In this document: one piece after another, positions 43,942-53,375 of the stretch
Layout of the letters: the number at the start of each line of letters is the position of its first letter
How positions within the stretch are numbered: position 1 is the first letter of the stretch
DNA from: Crocinitomicaceae bacterium
GTDB taxonomy: Bacteria; Bacteroidota; Bacteroidia; Flavobacteriales_D; Crocinitomicaceae
Length of the DNA: 64,000 bases
Assembly: GCA_022447665.1 (NCBI GenBank)
Contig: JAKVAQ010000017.1
Span: 62,001 to 126,000 of the forward strand
Direction of reading: 5' to 3'
Notes under the pieces: generated by a model
What the model was told of the DNA's origin: nothing
Seen by the model: the letters and a program-made list of their open reading frames with translations, nothing else
Database searches by the model: none
Made by a program: the position numbers and the translations under genes

Positions 43942-45452
43942 GAAACCAATACTTTACCTGTCATATCTGCAGGGATTGCAACATCCATCAATTTTAATAA
44001 GGTTGGAGCTACATCCGCTAAAATACCATTGGTTATGCAGTATTCGTTTTCTGAAACCAAAATAACCGGCACAGGGTTTAAACTATGTGCTGTATTTGGA
44101 CTACCATCAGGATTAATTGCGAAATCTGCATTCCCATGATCTGCTATGATAATAATATTGTAACCGTGATCCTTTAAAGTACTCACTACCCTTCCCAATT
44201 GGAAGTCAACTGCCTCCGCAGCTCTAACAATAGCCTGATAAACACCCGTGTGTCCAACCATATCTGTATTGGCAAAGTTCAAGCAAATAAAATCAGGCTC
44301 ATTTGAAGTGACATTCTCGATAATTTTATCCGCAATTTCCGGAGCAGACATTTCAGGTTTAAGGTCGTAAGTTTTCACTTTTGGAGAAGGAACCATAATT
44401 CTACTCTCTCCTTCAAATTTATCTTCCAAACCTCCCGAAAAGAAATAACTCACATGTGGATATTTTTCAGTTTCAGCGATTCTTACTTGAGTTAAACCGC
44501 TATCGGCAATCACCTCTCCAATCGTATTCGTCAAATTTTCTTTCTCATAGATTACCTCCACCCCTTTAAATGAACTATCGTACATAGTCATGGTAAAAAG
44601 TTGGATATCTAACTTATTCATTCCGTGTTCTGGAAAATCTTCTTGCGATAATACTTGAGAAATTTCCCTACAACGATCCGTTCGGAAATTAAAACAGATT
44701 ACTACATCACCTTCATTGATATTGCCGAAATCTTTCGCTCCAATTTTATGAGGAAGAATGAACTCATCCGTAACATCATTCGAATAACTTTTCTCAAATA
44801 CTTCTTTTCCTGAAGATACCTGAGCACCTTCTCCATGAACCAATAAGTCATAGGCCAACTTGATTCTTTCCCAGCGGTTATCACGATCCATTGCATAATA
44901 TCTACCGATAACCGAAGCCAACTGAACATTTGTTTTGGACAATACCTGATCAAGATTTTGAAAATGATTTAAACCCGTAGTTGGGTTACAATCTCTACCG
45001 TCAGTAAACCCGTGAACAAAGGTTTTTGAGCCAATACCCTTACTTTCTGCCAGTTTAATTAACTCGTATAAATGATTTTGATGAGAATGCACTCCACCGT
45101 CAGAAACCAGTCCTATTAAATGCAGACGTGCATTCGAATTTTTTACTTGTTCAAAGGCTTTAAGAATTTGAGGATTCTTTTGAAACTCACCTTCATTTAT
45201 GGCTTTGTCAATTCTAGTTAACTCCTGGTACACTATTCTTCCTGCACCAATGTTCATGTGACCAACTTCTGAATTCCCCATTTGTCCATCAGGCAAACCA
45301 ACGTTTAAACCGTCAGTAAGCAATTCCGCCGTTGGATGATTTTGAACCAATTTATCAAATACAGGAGTTGAAGCATTATGGATAGCATCCGAAACTGACT
45401 TATCGCCATTTCCCCACCCATCTAAAATTAATAGTGCCGCTTTATTTGCCAT
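43938..45452 (-). CDS. gpmI: 2,3-bisphosphoglycerate-independent phosphoglycerate mutase
   Basis: 504 residues from the ATG at 45452 (MANKAALLILDGWG; a start four codons earlier is less typical). LILDGWG carries the first metal aspartate, GQMGNSEVGHMNIGAGR carries the phosphoserine nucleophile S61, and metal ligands recur in FANTDMVGHTG and IIIADHGNAD. It interconverts 3- and 2-phosphoglycerate in glycolysis and gluconeogenesis. Its start overlaps the end of the histidine kinase gene by 11 bases, an unusual pairing that suggests cotranscription. Confidence 0.96.
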   Translation of the reverse strand: MANKAALLILDGWGNGDKSVSDAIHNASTPVFDKLVQNHPTAELLTDGLNVGLPDGQMGNSEVGHMNIGAGRIVYQELTRIDKAINEGEFQKNPQILKAFEQVKNSNARLHLIGLVSDGGVHSHQNHLYELIKLAESKGIGSKTFVHGFTDGRDCNPTTGLNHFQNLDQVLSKTNVQLASVIGRYYAMDRDNRWERIKLAYDLLVHGEGAQVSSGKEVFEKSYSNDVTDEFILPHKIGAKDFGNINEGDVVICFNFRTDRCREISQVLSQEDFPEHGMNKLDIQLFTMTMYDSSFKGVEVIYEKENLTNTIGEVIADSGLTQVRIAETEKYPHVSYFFSGGLEDKFEGESRIMVPSPKVKTYDLKPEMSAPEIADKIIENVTSNEPDFICLNFANTDMVGHTGVYQAIVRAAEAVDFQLGRVVSTLKDHGYNIIIIADHGNADFAINPDGSPNTAHSLNPVPVILVSENEYCITNGILADVAPTLLKLMDVAIPADMTGKVLVS

Positions 45453-46344
45453 TCTTGAATACAATATTTGCTATTAAGCCGTTTTTATCTTTTCTATTTT
45501 TTAAAATGAATTCCGCCCCTATAGTTTCTGCCATTTCAGCGACTATATACAATCCTAAACCAGTGCCTTTATGACTTCTGGTCATTTCACTTTCCATTCT
45601 AAAAAATTTGCGTGTAACATCTTTTAACGAATCTTCTGGTATGCCATCACCTTCGTCTTTCACAGAAATTTTTATCTCTGAATTATCCCCTTCTATACTC
45701 ACTTCAACGTGACCAGTAGTATATTTCAATGCGTTATCTATAAGATTAACCACAATACTCTGTAAGGCTTGGCGATCGGTTATCAAAGCCAATTGCACAT
45801 CGCCGTTAAAAGAAATTCTCTCTTTCGTTTTGGAAAACTGAAACTTGATGAGCTCTTGCATCATGTTCGCCAAATTAATCTCTTCCTTGTCCGAGAAATA
45901 ATTTTGATTCGAAATTGACTTAGCCAATAATAGATTATTAACCAACTTATCCAATCTATTCACTGAAGTTAATGCAGAGTTCATTACTTCTTGATTTTTT
46001 TCTTGAGGAAGATTAGGACGACTGAGTGTCTGTAAATTCAGCTTCGCCGATGCTATAGGAGTTTTTAATTCATGTGTTACACTCATTAAAAAGTTCTCCT
46101 GGATTTTTAAAATCTTCTTCTCTCTATTTAGCCCCCTTCTGATTAAAATTATTCCGAGAATCAGTACAGAAAGGAATACCATTCCCTCGCCCACTACCAT
46201 CATCAATTTGGAACCAACTATATCAGCTGCGTAGAGTTGGGTATTTAAGTCGTAAATTAAATACAACCACCAACTAAATTGCACCATAATGTAGGCCACT
46301 AAAATGTAAAAGATCCAAACGGGTGACTTTAACAATTTATCCAT
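45442..46344 (-). CDS. Sensor histidine kinase (orphan)
   Basis: 300 residues. Two membrane segments (WIFYILVAYIMVQFSWWLYL, about 10-29; VFLSVLILGIILI, about 57-69) with a short periplasmic loop. Then the H-box SVTHELKTPIAS with H91, the N-box VVNLIDNALKYT, and the G1/G2 boxes DEGDGIPE and KGTGLGLYIVAE of the ATPase domain. No response regulator is adjacent. A start two codons earlier is possible. It overlaps gpmI, with which it is probably cotranscribed. Confidence 0.92.
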   Translation of the reverse strand: MDKLLKSPVWIFYILVAYIMVQFSWWLYLIYDLNTQLYAADIVGSKLMMVVGEGMVFLSVLILGIILIRRGLNREKKILKIQENFLMSVTHELKTPIASAKLNLQTLSRPNLPQEKNQEVMNSALTSVNRLDKLVNNLLLAKSISNQNYFSDKEEINLANMMQELIKFQFSKTKERISFNGDVQLALITDRQALQSIVVNLIDNALKYTTGHVEVSIEGDNSEIKISVKDEGDGIPEDSLKDVTRKFFRMESEMTRSHKGTGLGLYIVAEMAETIGAEFILKNRKDKNGLIANIVFKNGK

Positions 46345-46365
46345 ATACAAATTTCCTATTAATAA

Positions 46366-46399
46366 TTGAAAAAGGCGAACCTTTCAAGAAGATTCGCCT
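46366..46399 (-). terminator. Minus-strand terminator
   Basis: On the minus strand AGGCGAA and TTCGCCT pair around a 13-base loop and run into TTTTT. It lies 25 bases after the T9SS cargo gene that ends at 46424, so it terminates that operon. Confidence 0.8.
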
Positions 46400-46423
46400 C
46401 AGTTTTTTTTATGATTTAGGATT

Positions 46424-47911
46424 TTATTTCACTATCAGCTTTGAGTTTTTTTCTGAATGCTCATTTATCAATTGCACCAAATAAGCTCCTGCAGGCCATG
46501 ACGAACAATCAATAGTTTCTTTTCCGGAAACTGAAAGATTATAATATACCTCCTCTCCTAAAAGATTATAAATATGAATATCTGTTTCAAAGAATTGCCC
46601 TTCTATGGTTACGAGATTATTAGTTGGATTCGGGTAGACATTGAGATCAAAATTATTTTCTCCTACACTCAAGTCATTAATATTAATTGTCATCATTGTA
46701 GAATCTGTATTACAAGGTCCGTAAGCATAAAACCATACGTCATAATCACCTAGCGCAGAGTAAACATGTGTTGGCGTATTATTATCACCAGCTGTTGTTC
46801 CGTCACCGAAATCCCAAGCTACCGAATCAATTACTTGAGAGGTTGTATTCGTGAAGTCGGCTGTGAAACCAACTGAAGAAGAAGAAAAATCAGCCACTAC
46901 ACTATCAAGAACATGAATATTCTTTGTGATTGAAACCCTACAAAATGGCGCTGGTACAAAGTGTCGACGCAGTGAATCATTCAATACAATTCCATAATCT
47001 CCTGAGTCGCCGTAAGTGTGACAACCTGAAGTTATAGAGGTATTCTGAAAACCATCCCCCCAAAGCCATTGAATATTGGTAAGTGGAGTCGTTGCGTTAT
47101 TATTATAATGAGGATCCGCAAAAACTGGCATTTGCGTGTAATCAACACATCCAACCCCGACAGCTGTTGGACAAATTGTGTCGTTAACTAAAGTCCAATC
47201 ATCATGCAAATCATATTTCACAAGTGGTGAAATCAAATAATCAACATTATAACTTGGACCATAAGTTCCTAAACTTTCGTACCATGCAATCGACCCTGGA
47301 AATGCTGGATTTGTATAGTGTGCAAAAGCCAGTGCTTCACCAGCTCCATCCCCACCTGGATCATTGGTATAAATTTTTAATGAATCGTCTGTTTCTGTCT
47401 GAATCGCCACAATATAATCTTCTGTAACTGTTACTGGATCGAATGTACTATTGACTTCTCGGTTCGGAAGTACGGCATCGAAAGTAGTTTCTTTGACGTA
47501 CACAGTATCTCTAGCTAACTCTGCCCCAATATTATCAGCAAGATCATCATAATCATATAAAACAGTGATCACCATTATCGAATCTACTGCAGGATTAGTT
47601 TGAAATGCATAAAATTGAATTCCACTTACCTCTATGGGTTGCGGCGCGTGAAAACGCTGCGCCCTACCAGATAAAAATCCTGTTTCTGTAGCATTACCAA
47701 CACGCATAGACTCAAAAAATAAAGTTGAAGTTTTAGTTAATCCAACATAGTTATTGTAATAGGCTCCACAAGAGTCAACTGCAGCACGCGATTTCGATGA
47801 AGTAAATATTGGTGCCTCACCAGTGGCTATTGATCTAGGAGCTTCAGTAATTTGTCCGTAAACTAAAACAGAGCAAGTCAATACTGTAATTGAAAGTAAG
47901 TGTTTTAACAT
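46424..47911 (-). CDS. T9SS cargo protein with PKD domain
   Basis: 495 residues. Signal peptide (LLSITVLTCSVLVYGQ), a beta-rich domain, then PKD modules (IQWLWGDGFQNT...CHTYGDSGDYGI and DSVAWDFGDGTTAGDNNTP), and a type A sorting signal (FDLNVYPNPTNNLVTIEG, ending NSKLIVK). It is a secreted or surface protein of unknown activity. It starts 6 bases after the stop of the lectin-type protein upstream, so the two form an operon. Confidence 0.9.
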   Translation of the reverse strand: MLKHLLSITVLTCSVLVYGQITEAPRSIATGEAPIFTSSKSRAAVDSCGAYYNNYVGLTKTSTLFFESMRVGNATETGFLSGRAQRFHAPQPIEVSGIQFYAFQTNPAVDSIMVITVLYDYDDLADNIGAELARDTVYVKETTFDAVLPNREVNSTFDPVTVTEDYIVAIQTETDDSLKIYTNDPGGDGAGEALAFAHYTNPAFPGSIAWYESLGTYGPSYNVDYLISPLVKYDLHDDWTLVNDTICPTAVGVGCVDYTQMPVFADPHYNNNATTPLTNIQWLWGDGFQNTSITSGCHTYGDSGDYGIVLNDSLRRHFVPAPFCRVSITKNIHVLDSVVADFSSSSVGFTADFTNTTSQVIDSVAWDFGDGTTAGDNNTPTHVYSALGDYDVWFYAYGPCNTDSTMMTININDLSVGENNFDLNVYPNPTNNLVTIEGQFFETDIHIYNLLGEEVYYNLSVSGKETIDCSSWPAGAYLVQLINEHSEKNSKLIVK

Positions 47912-47917
47912 AAGTCG

Positions 47918-50900
47918 CTATTTTATAATGGTCACGTTTCCTTGCTTTGATATTTGTTCCCCAAGCACAGTTTCGCCAGAGAGCATATACACAAATGTTT
48001 GCGGTGCTAGCTCTTTTCCATTAAGGGTTCCATCCCAATTATCTTTTTGGTCCGACGTTTCAAATATCTTTTTTCCCCATCGGTCAAAGATCTGAATATT
48101 AAAATTGTAAAGTCTAGGCCCTCTAACTAATAACACGTCATTATGACCGTCTGCGTTTGGTGAGAAAATATTTGGAACAAAGACTTCCATATATCCGTCA
48201 ATATCAACGAGCACAGTATCACTGGAAACACAACCATTCGCATCAGTACCCACCACTACATAAACCGTAGCTTGATCGGGAACATCATAAATAATTGAAC
48301 AATCATCTTCTACACATTCGTCAACATCAGGAGTCCAGGTGAAAGTTACAGGAATATTACTTTCAGCCCATAATTCAACTTCACCACCAATACCCATTGT
48401 AGTATCATTGCCCGCAGTAATTATTGGAAGATTATTCACGATAAGTTGAATACTATCTTCAGCAAACCCGCATAATGGATTAGTTGCAACAATGAAGAAC
48501 CATGTAGTAGTATCTGCTACTAGCCAAGTACTTTCATCAGTATCACCATTACTCCATGTCAATGGATAGTCATTGTGCACGGCTGTAACAAACACCGAAT
48601 CGCCTAAACAAATCTCAGCCTCTGTTATTACGTCAACTTCAGGAGCAGGATCAACGATTATAGTGAATATAGTAGGGTCAGAAACACAACCATCCAATTC
48701 TTCATAAATGTAATAATCTGTACTGCCTGGAGGAGGAGATGGCGTATAAGTAGTTCCTGTAAATAAAGAAGTGCCAACCGCATCTTCCCAATTAATATCA
48801 CCACCAAGCCCTGGTGTTGCTGTTAATGCAGTAAAAACATCGCCTTCACAATATTGATCATCTCCCGTAACCGCAGGAGCAGCAGGTCGTGGCTTGGTCA
48901 CAAAAGGAACAGGTGTAGCAGGGCCTTCACACCCGGCTGCAGTTTCGGTAATGTAATAGGTTACAGTTCCAGGAGTAAGCGTAGAAGGTACGTATGTTAA
49001 TAATGGCGATACCACAGTTGCAGGCGGTGGTCCATCATACCAAGTTATTGAACCTCCTAAAGCGGGCTCTGCCACAATTGGCACAGGAACTTCTCCTTCA
49101 CAATATTCTAAAACACCAGTAAATAAAGGTGCTGGTGGAATTGGATTCACTGTAATTGTTACCATATCAGCAGGGCCTTCACAACCAAGCACACCCTCTG
49201 TTTCAGCAGCATAATAGGATGTCACGCCGATTCCTGGAGTGGGAGAATACGTTGTTCCTGTAAATAATGGTGGACCTGTTAATCCTGCATCAGCATACCA
49301 ATTTACGGTACCTCCACCGCCAGAAACTACTGTTAAATCCGTAATCGGATCACCATCACAGTATGCAGCGTCAGCTTCAATATCCACAGTTGGTGGAATA
49401 ATAACATCAATTTCTCCTGTTCCGCTGAACGTCCCCACACATCCATCACCGGTAACGGCCGTGATTGTATAAATTCCATCCTCACCAACGGAAAGGGTAT
49501 ACGGACTAGCTGAAGTTGTAATCGTAGGTAACGGACCTGAAGGACCAGTAACATCAATATCGAAAGGTGGTGTACCTGTTAACGTGATTGTCAAATCACC
49601 AGTTGCACCGTCGCAAATCGTTTCCAAACCTGAAATAACGGCATCTACAGGAGGATGAGTATCGACAAAAACAGAATCTCCGATAACACATCCATCATCA
49701 GGATTTGTAACGACAACATAAATCCAAGTTCCCGTGGTTAATGTTGCAGTAGGATTAGGCACGGTTGTACTTGATAAAATTCCTCCTGGACTCCATGAAA
49801 AAGTATATGCTGGTGGTGTGAATCCACAATCAACCGTATAAGTTTCTGTGTGTCCATCTACCCATGTTGCACCAGCAGCAACCGATAAAAGAGTAGCACC
49901 TCCAGCGTCCAAGAAATTATAATAACATTCGAATGGGAAAGCGTCACCGCTAATTATTAATTCAACTACAGCATCATGATCAAAACAGAGGTCTATGGTT
50001 TCCTCGTACGCACCGCCCATTCCGGAGGCCGCAGGTGCATAGGATCCAGTCAATACTCCATCTACCCAAACCTCTACTTCATTTCCGGCCCAGCCATCAT
50101 CCCATAAATCTCCTAGAACTAGCTGAAAACAGCAATCAGAACCTGTAAACGGCTCTGCAGTAACTTCTAAATCTGCGGTTTCTCCAATACAAACGATAGG
50201 CGCCGAAGTAGTAATATCAGTAACAAAACCTACTCCTATCTCAATGGTCACTGAGTCTTGGCAACCAGCAGCATCAGTCACCACCAATTTAACAGGATGG
50301 TTACCCGCATCAGTAAAGGTAAAGCTTGGGTTTTGTAAAGTAGACGTTCCGTATCCATCAAAATCCCATAACCAATCAGTAATTGTATTTTGAGCTACTG
50401 TTAAGTCTGTAAAATTAATTAAGTCTCCTGGACAGGCTGTAGCTGAATATGAGAAGTCAGGTTCTAAAGCCACACCTACAGTTTGAGTATTTGAAAAAAC
50501 TCCAGTTGAACCAGCCCAACCCCATAGGACGTTTGAAACACCTCCAAAACGAACATTAATAAAATCTTCTGTATGAGTTAATCGCGTTACACCATCAAAT
50601 TTTACTTCTAAAGTTTGTGTACCACCACCAGTCCAAATAATTTCAACCAAGTGATCTAAACAATCTTCAACATTGGCAGATGTGCTTGAAATATTATCAA
50701 GCGGTAAACCCGTTATGCAATCTGTTGAACTATGGTCTATACTACCATTAGTCATTAAAGATATGTGATCACCATTGGAATCCCAGTTTGTAACTTCTCC
50801 TGAGGTCTGATTATCCCTGGTATCAAACTCCACCGAAATTGAATTTCCAGAAAGACCTTGATAACCCAGTCCAAAAGCACCAGCACCTGTTCCCCAAGCA

Positions 50901-51187
50901 CCTGTTTGCATAATAAAAGACATACCTTCGCCTCCAGTATCTTCACAACCAAAGTTTACAGTGAAAAGTAAATTAAAAGAAGAAGTAAGGTCTACTGTCG
51001 CAATTTGGTTCATTGAGCCTTTCATAGCACCAATATCAGGTGTCAATTCAAATTTGCTACAACCAATAGTTGTCGCATCACCCGTTGTTGCGAACTGAGC
51101 AGTTGAAGTCCCCGCAAATGCTAGTGCAGCAAAGACAAATACTATTTTAAAAATATTTAAACGCACCTTAACCCTGTATAAAAACAA
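47918..51187 (-). CDS. Giant T9SS type B cargo protein with legume-lectin and Ig/PKD modules
   Basis: 1089 residues. Signal peptide region (IFKIVFVFAALAFAGTSTAQ). An L-type (legume) lectin domain follows (GEGMSFIMQTGAWGTG, ISVEFDTRDNQ, LEVKFDGVTRLTH), then a PKD domain (WLWDFDGYGTSTLQNPSFTF). A long run of about ten Ig-like repeats with 'YCEG...' cysteine-starting units comes next, and finally the gliding-motility-associated C-terminus (NIFSPNADGHNDVLLV, FDRWGKKIFETSD, GNVTIIK). The domain plan suggests a surface adhesin binding carbohydrate. It is cotranscribed with the T9SS protein at 46424. Its partner PorP/SprF may be the one at 36157 (inference). Confidence 0.9.
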   Translation of the reverse strand: MFLYRVKVRLNIFKIVFVFAALAFAGTSTAQFATTGDATTIGCSKFELTPDIGAMKGSMNQIATVDLTSSFNLLFTVNFGCEDTGGEGMSFIMQTGAWGTGAGAFGLGYQGLSGNSISVEFDTRDNQTSGEVTNWDSNGDHISLMTNGSIDHSSTDCITGLPLDNISSTSANVEDCLDHLVEIIWTGGGTQTLEVKFDGVTRLTHTEDFINVRFGGVSNVLWGWAGSTGVFSNTQTVGVALEPDFSYSATACPGDLINFTDLTVAQNTITDWLWDFDGYGTSTLQNPSFTFTDAGNHPVKLVVTDAAGCQDSVTIEIGVGFVTDITTSAPIVCIGETADLEVTAEPFTGSDCCFQLVLGDLWDDGWAGNEVEVWVDGVLTGSYAPAASGMGGAYEETIDLCFDHDAVVELIISGDAFPFECYYNFLDAGGATLLSVAAGATWVDGHTETYTVDCGFTPPAYTFSWSPGGILSSTTVPNPTATLTTGTWIYVVVTNPDDGCVIGDSVFVDTHPPVDAVISGLETICDGATGDLTITLTGTPPFDIDVTGPSGPLPTITTSASPYTLSVGEDGIYTITAVTGDGCVGTFSGTGEIDVIIPPTVDIEADAAYCDGDPITDLTVVSGGGGTVNWYADAGLTGPPLFTGTTYSPTPGIGVTSYYAAETEGVLGCEGPADMVTITVNPIPPAPLFTGVLEYCEGEVPVPIVAEPALGGSITWYDGPPPATVVSPLLTYVPSTLTPGTVTYYITETAAGCEGPATPVPFVTKPRPAAPAVTGDDQYCEGDVFTALTATPGLGGDINWEDAVGTSLFTGTTYTPSPPPGSTDYYIYEELDGCVSDPTIFTIIVDPAPEVDVITEAEICLGDSVFVTAVHNDYPLTWSNGDTDESTWLVADTTTWFFIVATNPLCGFAEDSIQLIVNNLPIITAGNDTTMGIGGEVELWAESNIPVTFTWTPDVDECVEDDCSIIYDVPDQATVYVVVGTDANGCVSSDTVLVDIDGYMEVFVPNIFSPNADGHNDVLLVRGPRLYNFNIQIFDRWGKKIFETSDQKDNWDGTLNGKELAPQTFVYMLSGETVLGEQISKQGNVTIIK

Positions 51188-51246
51188 GTTTATACTCTTT
51201 TGTTACGTGTAAAACCCGCCAAAAGTTGTTTATTTTGCCATAAAAA

Positions 51247-51594
51247 ATGGATAAAGTTCAAATACTACATAATAATCGTTGCAGTAAGAGCAGAAATGCT
51301 TGCAACTGGTTAACAGAATCAAATAAAGAATTTGAGGTGATAAATTACCTCGAAAACCCTTTAACCGTTAAGGAAATAAAGGACATTCTTAAAAAGTTAA
51401 ATCTACCCGCTTCTGCCATTATTCGAAAGGGTGAAGCTGCTTATAAAGAAAACTTTAAAGGAAAGGACTTAGGCGAAGATGAATGGATTCAGGCAATGGT
51501 AGATTTTCCAAAACTCATTGAGCGACCAATTGTAATAAAAGGAGATAAAGCTGCTATAGGCAGACCCTTAGAAAATATTATTGAATTGTTCTAA
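51247..51594 (+). CDS. ArsC/Spx-family thioredoxin-fold reductase
   Basis: 115 residues. HNNRCSKSRNACNWL carries the N-terminal cysteine of ArsC-type proteins, and DFPKLIERPIVIKGDKAAIGRP is the family C-terminal motif with the conserved arginine. It could be an arsenate reductase using glutathione/glutaredoxin or a YffB-like protein of unknown substrate; no ars operon genes adjoin. It is divergent from the lectin protein gene with 59 bases between. A symmetric hairpin follows. Confidence 0.85.
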   Translation: MDKVQILHNNRCSKSRNACNWLTESNKEFEVINYLENPLTVKEIKDILKKLNLPASAIIRKGEAAYKENFKGKDLGEDEWIQAMVDFPKLIERPIVIKGDKAAIGRPLENIIELF

Positions 51595-51628
51595 ACAAAA
51601 AAAGGGAGGCCATTTGGCCTCCCATTCT
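51594..51628. terminator. Bidirectional terminator
   Basis: GGGAGGCCA pairs with TGGCCTCCC around a 2-base loop (51604-51623). The minus strand reads into seven T residues, so it ends the small membrane-protein gene at 51648; the plus strand hairpin ends arsC-like. Confidence 0.85.
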
Positions 51629-51647
51629 CTATATCTTTGAAACAGGA

Positions 51648-51812
51648 CTATTTTTCTTCTGCCTCTTCTTCTGTTAAACGCTTTGGTCTTAGCATTTCAA
51701 TTGATCCAATTGTAATCCAATAAGGAACCGCAAATCCTAAAAGGAAAGCAAGTACCCAAAAGGCCATCAAACCGAAGATAATAAAAAGCGAGAATCCAAA
51801 TATTAAGCCCAT
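51648..51812 (-). CDS. Small membrane protein of 54 residues
   Basis: An ATG-started frame on the minus strand: MGLIFGFSLFIIFGLMAFW, a second hydrophobic run VLAFLLGFAVPYWITIGS, then an arginine/lysine turn (MLRPKRLT) and an acidic tail (EEEAEEK). Hydrophobic start, positive-inside charge and acidic tail are those of a genuine small inner-membrane protein with one or two helices. A strong terminator follows 20 bases after its stop. Family unknown to me. It lies between convergent arsC-like and divergent fumC. Confidence 0.7.
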   Translation of the reverse strand: MGLIFGFSLFIIFGLMAFWVLAFLLGFAVPYWITIGSIEMLRPKRLTEEEAEEK

Positions 51813-51877
51813 ATTTAATTAAATTTGTTCAATAAGTTGATACAAAAATAATACTATTCTTTAAATAAAAAACCAAA

Positions 51878-53275
51878 ATGGAATATAGAATTGAAAAAGA
51901 TACCATAGGTGAAGTTAAAGTTCCTGCTGACAAGTACTGGGGAGCTCAAACTGAGAGATCTAGAAATAATTTTAAAATTGGTCCTGCTGGAACAATGCCT
52001 TTAGAAGTGGTTTACGGATTTGCTTATTTGAAAAAAGCAGCTGCCTATACTAACTGTGAATTAGGTGTTTTACCAGAAGAAAAAAGAGATTATATCGCAA
52101 AGGTATGTGATGAAATTCTAGCTGGTCAACACGATGATCAATTTCCATTAGTGATATGGCAAACTGGTTCGGGAACGCAATCCAACATGAATGTAAATGA
52201 AGTTATTGCGAATCGTGCACATGTAATTGCTGGGCATAAAATGGGAGAAGGTGAAAAAACGCTTCAACCTAACGATGATGTGAATAAGTCACAATCAAGT
52301 AATGACACCTTCCCTACCGGTATGCACATTGCTTGCTATAAGGAAGTAGTAGAAAGAACGATTCCTGGTGTAACTGCATTAATGAATACCCTTAAAGCTA
52401 AATCTGAAGCATATAAGGATGTTGTAAAAATTGGACGTACGCACTTAATGGATGCCACGCCATTAACTTTAGGCCAGGAGTTTTCAGGCTATGTTTCTCA
52501 ATTAGATCATGGGCTTAAAGCTTTAAACAATACGCTTGAACATTTATCAGAATTAGCATTAGGTGGTACCGCTGTTGGAACCGGATTAAATACACCTAAG
52601 GGATATGATGTTTTAGTAGCGAAATACATTGCAGAATTCACAGGTCTTCCATTTGTTACTGCGAAAAACAAATTCGAAGCATTGGCTGCACACGATGCAA
52701 TTGTAGAAACACACGGAGCTTTAAAGCAATTAGCCGTTTCACTAAATAAAATCGCAAACGATATTCGTTTAATGGCATCTGGTCCAAGATCAGGAATTGG
52801 TGAAATTATTATTCCTGCAAACGAGCCAGGTTCTTCTATTATGCCGGGTAAAGTAAACCCAACTCAATGTGAGGCTTTAACTATGGTATGTGCTCAGGTA
52901 ATGGGTAATGACGTTGCCGTAACAGTTGGTGGTACCCAAGGACATTACGAGCTAAATGTATTTAAACCAATGATGGCTGCTAACTTATTACAGTCGGCAA
53001 GATTAATAGGTGATGCTTGTGCCTCATTTGACAAGAATTGTGCTCAAGGAATTGAACCAAATAATGGAAGAATTCAAGAGCTCTTGAACAATTCATTAAT
53101 GTTGGTAACAGCGCTAAATACAAAGATTGGTTATTACAAAGCAGCTGAAATTGCAAACACTGCGCACCAAAACGGTACAACACTTAAAGAAGAAGCAATT
53201 CGATTAGGCTATGTTCCTGAAGAAAATTACGACGAATGGGTTGATCCTAAGAAAATGATTGGTTCTTTAGATTAA
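51878..53275 (+). CDS. fumC: Class II fumarate hydratase
   Basis: 465 residues. [19 protein letters not shown] and [20 protein letters not shown] are substrate-binding regions, and [16 protein letters not shown] is the superfamily signature with the catalytic serine loop. It hydrates fumarate to malate in the TCA cycle. Iron-independent class II form, full length. Ends before a REP-like sequence and a terminator. Confidence 0.97.
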   Translation: MEYRIEKDTIGEVKVPADKYWGAQTERSRNNFKIGPAGTMPLEVVYGFAYLKKAAAYTNCELGVLPEEKRDYIAKVCDEILAGQHDDQFPLVIWQTGSGTQSNMNVNEVIANRAHVIAGHKMGEGEKTLQPNDDVNKSQSSNDTFPTGMHIACYKEVVERTIPGVTALMNTLKAKSEAYKDVVKIGRTHLMDATPLTLGQEFSGYVSQLDHGLKALNNTLEHLSELALGGTAVGTGLNTPKGYDVLVAKYIAEFTGLPFVTAKNKFEALAAHDAIVETHGALKQLAVSLNKIANDIRLMASGPRSGIGEIIIPANEPGSSIMPGKVNPTQCEALTMVCAQVMGNDVAVTVGGTQGHYELNVFKPMMAANLLQSARLIGDACASFDKNCAQGIEPNNGRIQELLNNSLMLVTALNTKIGYYKAAEIANTAHQNGTTLKEEAIRLGYVPEENYDEWVDPKKMIGSLD

Positions 53276-53277
53276 AC

Positions 53278-53315
53278 TCACCCTTCGAGAGCCTCAGCGG
53301 ACTCAAGGCGTTCGA
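53278..53315. repeat. REP-like inverted sequence after fumC
   Basis: TTCGA-GA-GCCTCAG and CTCAAGGC-G-TTCGAA form an imperfect hairpin within 53284-53316. The 'CCCTTCGAGAGCCTCAG' wording resembles repetitive palindromes dispersed in Flavobacteriia genomes, but only one copy is in this window. Confidence 0.4.
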
Positions 53316-53324
53316 AAAATAAAC

Positions 53325-53360
53325 AAAGTCCCTGTTTCCTATGTGAGGCAGGGACTTTAT
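53325..53360 (+). terminator. fumC terminator overlapping the thiL promoter
   Basis: AAAGTCCCTG (53325-53334) pairs perfectly with CAGGGACTTT (53349-53358). Its T-rich end forms part of the thiL -7 element that follows. Confidence 0.85.
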
Positions 53361-53365
53361 ATTTG
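53358..53365 (+). promoter_or_regulatory. Candidate -7 element for thiL
   Basis: TATATTTG fits TAnnTTTG and begins at the last stem base of the fumC terminator; it ends 10 bases before the thiL ATG. Confidence 0.55.
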
Positions 53366-53375
53366 CAAAACATTT

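Noticed and set aside
53278-53315. The 53278 palindrome as a copy of the 39613 repeat
   Set aside because: Both contain palindromes with similar letters, but the order and stems do not align.
53276-53375. TPP riboswitch before thiL
   Set aside because: The interval is filled by a REP-like sequence and a terminator; no THI-box motif is visible.
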